A stretch of 64,000 nt of DNA from Phycisphaerales bacterium (GTDB taxonomy: Bacteria > Planctomycetota > Phycisphaerae > UBA1845 > UTPLA1). The notes below the pieces were generated by a model. That model was not told where the DNA came from. It did no database searches and worked only from the letters and a program-made list of their open reading frames with translations. The first letter of the stretch is position 1, and each line of letters starts with the position of its first letter. Shown here piece by piece: positions 59,639 through 64,000 of the stretch. The stretch spans positions 1 through 64,000 of the forward strand of contig JAKSDK010001512.1 of the NCBI GenBank assembly GCA_022360095.1. The letters run 5' to 3'. Position numbers and translations under genes: made by a program.

Positions 59639-61993
59639 ATGGCAAAGCGATTTTCAGAGCGCATTCTCGGAATTCTCCAAAAACCCGGCTACACACCGAT
59701 GAAAGCGCGAAAACTGGCCCGATCCCTTGGTATTGCCGAGGCGGAATACGGTGACTTTCACGATGCGGTGGACGCGCTGCGGCGCGTCGGACGCGTCGTG
59801 CTTGGCACAAACAACGCGATCATGCTGCCCTACCCGCCAGGCCAGGTCGTCGGAACTTATCGAAGCAACCCCAGGGGATTCGGCTTTGTCGTGCCGGACG
59901 GACCGACCGCCCATGGCGATCTTTACATCCCTCGGGGCAATTCGCTCGATGCCGTGACCGGGGACAAAGTCTTGTGTCACATCTTGAAGCGCGGCGTGCG
60001 CGGCGGCAAAAAGCTGTTCGGCGGCCGCATCCTGCGGGTGATCGAACGCGGCCACAGTCAGTTCGTCGGGCAGCTTTGTCGGGAAGGCAAGGTCTGGTTC
60101 GTCGAGCCTGACGGCAACATGTTGCACGCGCCGATCCTGATCGGCGATCCCAAGGCCAAGTCGGCCCGGGCCGGGGACCAGGTCGTGGTGGAGATCACGC
60201 AATATCCCAGTGAGGGCTCGCCGGCCAAAGGCGTGATCGTCGAACGCTTGGGCAAGCGCGGACGGCCGGGCGTCGACCTGTTGAGTGTCATTCGCCAATA
60301 CCACTTGTCGGATCAATTTCCAAAAAACGTCCTGAAGGAAGCACGGCATGCCGTGCGCACCTTTAAGCCAGACGCGGCGGCAGCGCAACGCGAGGACTTG
60401 AGCAACCATCTGATCATCACGATCGATCCTGACGATGCTCGTGATTTTGACGACGCCATTTCGCTCGTCCCGGTGGAGTCCCCGTCGAGCGCAACCCGCA
60501 AACCTCGCAAGAAAGGTCAAAAACGCAAAGACAGCAAGACCGGGCATGCCGTTTGGGAACTGGGGGTCCACATTGCAGATGTAAGCGCCTTCGCGGCCGT
60601 CGGCTCTGCGCTGGACGAAGAGGCCCAAAAGCGAGGAACCAGTGTCTATTTTCCGGGCCATGTTCTTCCCATGTTACCGGAGGTGCTTTCTAACGGCGTA
60701 TGCAGCCTTCAGGAAGGAGAGCCGCGCCTGTGCAAGAGCGCCTTCATCTGCTACGACGCCAAAGGCCGCGTCGTCTCCGCACGGTTTGCCAACACCGTCA
60801 TACGATCAGCAAAGCGACTGACCTATCGCCAGGCCCAGGCCATTCTCGACGGCAAAAAAGGACGCTTCAGCAAGGCCGTGGTGGAGTTGATTCAGCGAAT
60901 GGATACGCTGGCCCGCGCAATTCGGGAGCGACGTTTCAAGAACGGCATGATCGTCCTTGATCTTCCTGCGATCGATCTGATCCTCGACGATCACGGCAAC
61001 GTCGTCGACGCGGAACCTGAGGACACGAGCTTCACGCATACGATTATCGAAATGTTTATGGTCGAGGCCAATGAGGCCGTCGCGAGACTACTGTCGAGTC
61101 TAAAACTCCCGTTCCTTCGACGGATTCACCCTGATCCGGACGAAGACTCGCTGGAAGCGATGGCCCGCTTCGTACAGGCCGGTGGCGAGAGGCTTCCGAA
61201 TAAGGTCACGCCGCACGATCTGCAAAAACTCCTGAAGAAGCTGAGAGGCAAGTCGAAAGGCTATGCCGTGAACTTGGCGGTGCTCAAGTCTATGCAGATG
61301 GCGGAATATTCGCCAAAGGCCGTCGGACACTTTGCTCTGGCCAGTGACAACTACGCGCATTTCACCAGCCCCATCCGGCGGTATCCGGATCTGATGGTGC
61401 ACCGATTGCTGGATTTGCACTTGCAGGGAAAAATAAAATCGAAAGCCGGACGAAAAGGCAGGCAGCCGACGGGCGTCATCAGCCTGGAAGAACTTCACGA
61501 ATGCGGACGGCAGATGTCATACCTGTCACGGAGAGCCGAAAGCGCAGAGAATGAGCTCAAGACGCTTAAGGTCTTGACCCTGTTACAGCAACACGTGGGT
61601 GACACTTTCGAAGGCGTTATCACAGGCGTCACAAACTTCGGCCTATTCGTGCAGCACCCGAAATATCTCATCGACGGCCTGTTACGGCTGGAAGACCTGG
61701 GCGACGACTGGTGGGATGTCGACGTCCAGCAGGGCCGTGTCACCGGTGAACGCTCCTGCGACACTTTTGCGTTGGGCAATAGCGTCAAGGTCCTCATCAC
61801 CGACGTCGATCTCTGCGCTCGACAATTGAAGCTGGGCCTGTCTGAGGGCACCAAGGTTCGACGGCGTCCCCGAAAAAAGCCGGCAACATCCCGCAACGGC
61901 CAACGTCGCAAACGATATCGATCCTCTTCGGCCGAGAAACCACGCCGCAGGAAAACCGGCAAGCGCCCCCACAGAAAAGGCCGAAAGCGATAG
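59639..61993 (+). CDS. rnr: Ribonuclease R
   Basis: 784 residues from the ATG at 59639, with AAAGGA 6 bases upstream (an ATG at 59579 is the alternative; the long frame further upstream overlaps ylbF). A winged-helix start (ILGILQKPGYTPMKARKLARSLG) is followed by cold-shock domains (GTYRSNPRGFGFVVPD; GDKVLCHIL), and the RNB catalytic core has IDPDDARDFDDA at 262-273 with the magnesium-binding Asp residues. An S1 domain (about 652-735, GDTFEGVITGVTNFGLFVQ) and a highly basic tail of Arg, Lys and Ser end the protein. It degrades structured RNA in the 3' to 5' direction. Confidence 0.95.
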   Translation: MAKRFSERILGILQKPGYTPMKARKLARSLGIAEAEYGDFHDAVDALRRVGRVVLGTNNAIMLPYPPGQVVGTYRSNPRGFGFVVPDGPTAHGDLYIPRGNSLDAVTGDKVLCHILKRGVRGGKKLFGGRILRVIERGHSQFVGQLCREGKVWFVEPDGNMLHAPILIGDPKAKSARAGDQVVVEITQYPSEGSPAKGVIVERLGKRGRPGVDLLSVIRQYHLSDQFPKNVLKEARHAVRTFKPDAAAAQREDLSNHLIITIDPDDARDFDDAISLVPVESPSSATRKPRKKGQKRKDSKTGHAVWELGVHIADVSAFAAVGSALDEEAQKRGTSVYFPGHVLPMLPEVLSNGVCSLQEGEPRLCKSAFICYDAKGRVVSARFANTVIRSAKRLTYRQAQAILDGKKGRFSKAVVELIQRMDTLARAIRERRFKNGMIVLDLPAIDLILDDHGNVVDAEPEDTSFTHTIIEMFMVEANEAVARLLSSLKLPFLRRIHPDPDEDSLEAMARFVQAGGERLPNKVTPHDLQKLLKKLRGKSKGYAVNLAVLKSMQMAEYSPKAVGHFALASDNYAHFTSPIRRYPDLMVHRLLDLHLQGKIKSKAGRKGRQPTGVISLEELHECGRQMSYLSRRAESAENELKTLKVLTLLQQHVGDTFEGVITGVTNFGLFVQHPKYLIDGLLRLEDLGDDWWDVDVQQGRVTGERSCDTFALGNSVKVLITDVDLCARQLKLGLSEGTKVRRRPRKKPATSRNGQRRKRYRSSSAEKPRRRKTGKRPHRKGRKR

Positions 61994-62031
61994 TGCGCAA
62001 CCGCCGGTGAGTTTCTTATCAAAGGGTGACC

Positions 62032-62065
62032 AAAGCCCCGGTCAGGCATACCTGACCGGGGCTTT
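62032..62065. terminator. Hairpin terminator shared with the one after dapB
   Basis: Perfect 15-base arms AAAGCCCCGGTCAGG (62032-62046) and CCTGACCGGGGCTTT (62051-62065) around CATA. It follows rnr and faces the DUF554 gene, so it may act on both strands. The same sequence, with small changes, is at 31027-31060, and a decayed one is near 29012. Confidence 0.75.
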
Positions 62066-62169
62066 CTGAGCCGCGTTGTTGAGTTCTTGTAGGGCGGGTT
62101 CCACCCGCCTCCGCTCACTATGTGTGCCCGGTATCACGGCAAGCGGAGCCCTGCCCTATTCAGATGGAG

Positions 62170-62976
62170 CTATTGAGCCGTGATCAGCACACCGTGATGA
62201 ATCTTCTCCACCAACCACACGGCGACCGGCGGCAGAAAGATGCCGGGCAGCAGGTTGGCGACCGGAATCTTCTTGATATCGAGAATCATCAGGGCCGTGG
62301 CGATCAGCACGAGTCCGCCTACGACGTTCATAAGCTGCAACGAGACCTCCGGAAGGTCTGTCGCGACGTAGTGGGCGGTGAGCGACAGCCCACCTTGAAA
62401 AAGGAGAACGGTCACAATGCTGAACACAACACCGAAGCCGAGCGAAGCCGCTAAGGCCATGGAACAGAAACCGTCTAGAAAGGACTTGATATAAAGCAGG
62501 CTGGGGTCACCGCGCATCCCGTTGTTCAAGCAGCCCAAAAGCGTTAACGGTCCGACGCAAAAAATCACGCTGGCGGACAGAAAACCTTCGGCAAATCGGC
62601 CGCTTCCCTCGACCTCGCCGTTTACTTGTCCGTCGCCGCCAAATCTCGAGTGGATCGATTTCCCCAGCCCCTCCAGTCGCTCGTGCAAACGCAGCGCCGT
62701 TCCGACCAGCGCACCAACGATGAGCGAGCCGACCACAACCATGGCCACACGCGCCCCATAGGTAGGTATGCCCTGCCCGTACTCTCCGACGATGTCGCCC
62801 ATCACGATCACTGCCGCGTTGACACCAAGCAGGATCGTAACCAAGCCGAGGCAATTGAGAATGATCTTCTGATAACGATCGGGTATTCGGGCGGCGAACA
62901 GCACGCCGACGCTGCTACCGATGGCAACAGTCATGACGTTGACGATCGTGCCATTCAGAACGGACCATAGCCCCAT
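62170..62976 (-). CDS. DUF554 membrane protein
   Basis: 268 residues from the ATG at 62976 (CGGAG upstream; the frame opens 13 codons earlier). Seven or eight membrane helices with DUF554 landmarks: GTIVNVMTVAIGSSVG at the start, ILLGVNAAV, FLSASVIFCVGPLTLLGCLNNG, and SFLDGFCSMALAASLGFGV. A putative channel or transporter of unknown substrate. Confidence 0.88.
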   Translation of the reverse strand: MGLWSVLNGTIVNVMTVAIGSSVGVLFAARIPDRYQKIILNCLGLVTILLGVNAAVIVMGDIVGEYGQGIPTYGARVAMVVVGSLIVGALVGTALRLHERLEGLGKSIHSRFGGDGQVNGEVEGSGRFAEGFLSASVIFCVGPLTLLGCLNNGMRGDPSLLYIKSFLDGFCSMALAASLGFGVVFSIVTVLLFQGGLSLTAHYVATDLPEVSLQLMNVVGGLVLIATALMILDIKKIPVANLLPGIFLPPVAVWLVEKIHHGVLITAQ

Positions 62977-63069
62977 GTCGGTCTCCGCTGTTTCAAGGAA
63001 CCCCCACCGTAGCAATGAGGTTGCAAACGGTCAAACGCGAGGCGATATGCATTCCCGTTTAATTCTTGC

Positions 63070-63081
63070 TACGATTCTGAC
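63070..63081 (+). promoter_or_regulatory. Extended -10 of mutM, predicted leaderless
   Basis: TACGAT (63070-63075) with TG one base upstream (TTGCTACGAT) gives an extended -10; the -35 is weak. The ATG is six bases after it with no ribosome-binding site, so transcription should start at or next to the start codon, as for thrC. Confidence 0.45.
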
Positions 63082-63900
63082 ATGCCAGAACTTCCGGAGG
63101 TCGAAACGATTGCCGTCGAATTGCGTCAAGCGCTGATCGGCGTCGTGATCAAAGACGTGGTGATCCGCCGTACCGATTTCATCCGGACGAAACCGCGGAA
63201 TCTTGCCGCCAGGCTCCGCGGCAAGAAAATCAAGACGATCGAACGTGAAGGCAAGCGCCTCCAAGTCAAACTTGCCGGCGATTTGGAATGCGTCATTCAC
63301 CTGGGCATGAGCGGCCGAGTCACGCTTGAGAATCCCGGATCACCGCTCCTGCCGCATACGCATGTACGGATACGATTTGCCCGATTCCGGAAGGAGCTGA
63401 GATTCCGCGATCCGCGCCGCTTCGGAGGGCTCTGGTTTTTTGACGGACGAAACGGCTCCGCTCGGCCGCTCTCCCGACTCGGTCCCGACGCTCTGAGCAT
63501 CCGCGTTCCCGTCCTTCGAGCGGCTTGCAAGCGCCGCCGTCAGATGAAAGCGCTCCTGCTCGATCAACAGGTCATCAGCGGCCTTGGAAATATTTACTGC
63601 GACGAGGCGCTTTTTGGTGCGAAAATACACCCGCTTTGCCTTGCTTCGGACCTCACCGAACCACAGGTGAGAAACTTGGCCTGCAACATCCGCAAGACCT
63701 TGCGCAATGCCATTGATTCCGGCGGCTCCACCCTTCGTGATTTTGTCAACACCGACGGGTCTGAAGGGGTCTTTCAGAAGATACATCGCGTCTACGGTCG
63801 GGAGGGTCAACCCTGTCCGCGATGTCAAACCCCGATTGAACGCATTCAATGTGCCGGCCGCTCGACGCACGTTTGCCCGTGCTGTCAACCTTGGGGCTAG
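63082..63900 (+). CDS. mutM: Formamidopyrimidine-DNA glycosylase
   Basis: 272 residues, full length. PELPEVET at the start provides the catalytic Pro2 and Glu3, GKRLQ the conserved Lys, and HLGMSGRV and RDPRRFG the DNA-reading loops. The H2TH part is QQVISGLGNIYCDEALFGAKIHP, and the zinc finger is CPRCQTPIERIQCAGRSTHVCPCCQ. It removes oxidised purines such as 8-oxoguanine. Its stop overlaps the last codons of the convergent gene at the right edge. Confidence 0.96.
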   Translation: MPELPEVETIAVELRQALIGVVIKDVVIRRTDFIRTKPRNLAARLRGKKIKTIEREGKRLQVKLAGDLECVIHLGMSGRVTLENPGSPLLPHTHVRIRFARFRKELRFRDPRRFGGLWFFDGRNGSARPLSRLGPDALSIRVPVLRAACKRRRQMKALLLDQQVISGLGNIYCDEALFGAKIHPLCLASDLTEPQVRNLACNIRKTLRNAIDSGGSTLRDFVNTDGSEGVFQKIHRVYGREGQPCPRCQTPIERIQCAGRSTHVCPCCQPWG

Positions 63901-64000
63901 CCGTTGGGCCCCCGAAGATCGTAAAGGCGACGGCTGACAATGATTTTGTCACCCGTCACGCGCTTTTTACGGAAGCCGAGCAAGTGAAAGATTTGAGGCA
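63897..64000 (-). CDS. C-terminal end of an unknown gene, cut by the window
   Basis: A minus-strand frame is open from the right edge to a TAG at 63897-63899: at least 34 codons, ending FHLLGFRKKRVTGDKIIVSRRLYDLRGPNG. The mix of basic and hydrophobic residues is protein-like, and the stop lies one base inside the mutM stop, a plausible convergent junction. Nothing can be said about function. Confidence 0.45.
   Translation of the reverse strand, partial: PQIFHLLGFRKKRVTGDKIIVSRRLYDLRGPNG

Noticed and set aside
1..64000. tRNA, rRNA, CRISPR array, transposase or prophage genes
   Set aside because: Looked for TTC-arm-like motifs, regularly spaced direct repeats and integrase or transposase motifs by eye; none found, apart from the AAAACGTC tracts, which have no spacers.

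Overview
The window looks like a chromosomal segment of a planctomycete, probably of the Phycisphaerae type. I base this on the gene content and not on any search. The supporting features are secreted proteins ending in dockerin-like GDxNxDGxxD repeats, a PEP-CTERM protein, small membrane proteins with a C-terminal CxxCGYDLRG...CPxCG zinc ribbon, a complete moxR/DUF58/BatA-BatE operon, sigma-54 with an enhancer-binding protein, and a four-helix-bundle (23S rRNA intervening-sequence) protein gene embedded in AAAACGTC repeats. DNA is moderately GC-rich with AT-rich islands at promoters and at that repeat cassette. I saw no tRNA, rRNA, CRISPR array or transposase.

Layout. 1-3000: accessory-looking end with a partial unknown gene, a small unknown gene, an XRE/ImmA-type regulator-peptidase with a palindromic operator, and a 57-residue YjzC-like protein closed by a strong terminator. 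3100-3210: REP-like inverted repeat. 3350-12840: moxR, the four-helix-bundle cassette, DUF58 gene, BatD-like lipoprotein, batA, batB, batC, batD, batE, all on the plus strand. 13000-17000: zinc-site membrane protein, degenerate CpsD-like ATPase, polysaccharide flippase, small membrane protein. 17000-20670 (minus): phosphodiesterase, mobA, DUF1460 lipoprotein, rpoN; then pdxJ (plus) divergent from rpoN. 21600-27500 (minus): phaR, PiT phosphate transporter with its DUF47 partner, divergent phosphoglucose-isomerase-like protein, family 2 glycosyltransferase. 27660-31000: PpiC lipoprotein, then an exported protoglobin and a MarR regulator sharing an operator motif. 31089-33330 (minus): thrC-dapB. 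33480-36660: SRPBCC protein, PQQ-repeat propeller, SGNH hydrolase. 36900-44000: PAS-rich sigma-54 activator, a secreted coiled-coil protein with a near-consensus sigma-54 promoter, a STAS protein, small proteins, a sugar-dehydrogenase-like propeller. 44000-56910: large secreted proteins (endonuclease/phosphatase-like, subtilase, P-domain protein, PEP-CTERM). 57000-64000: KDPG aldolase, a lipoprotein acetyltransferase, GPP34, YlbF, RNase R, DUF554, mutM and the tail of another gene.

How the parts fit. The Bat operon is a known envelope-linked MoxR ATPase/VWA system and is essentially complete here. The sigma-54 gene, an activator and one or two -24/-12 promoters are all inside the window, which suggests local sigma-54 circuitry. 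The protoglobin/MarR pair looks like a gas- or redox-responsive unit with its own operator. The most interesting items are the exported protoglobin with a cysteine-cluster MarR, the repeat-flanked insertion that separates moxR from its DUF58 partner, the sigma-54 module with a variant Walker A motif, and the lipoprotein acetyltransferase.
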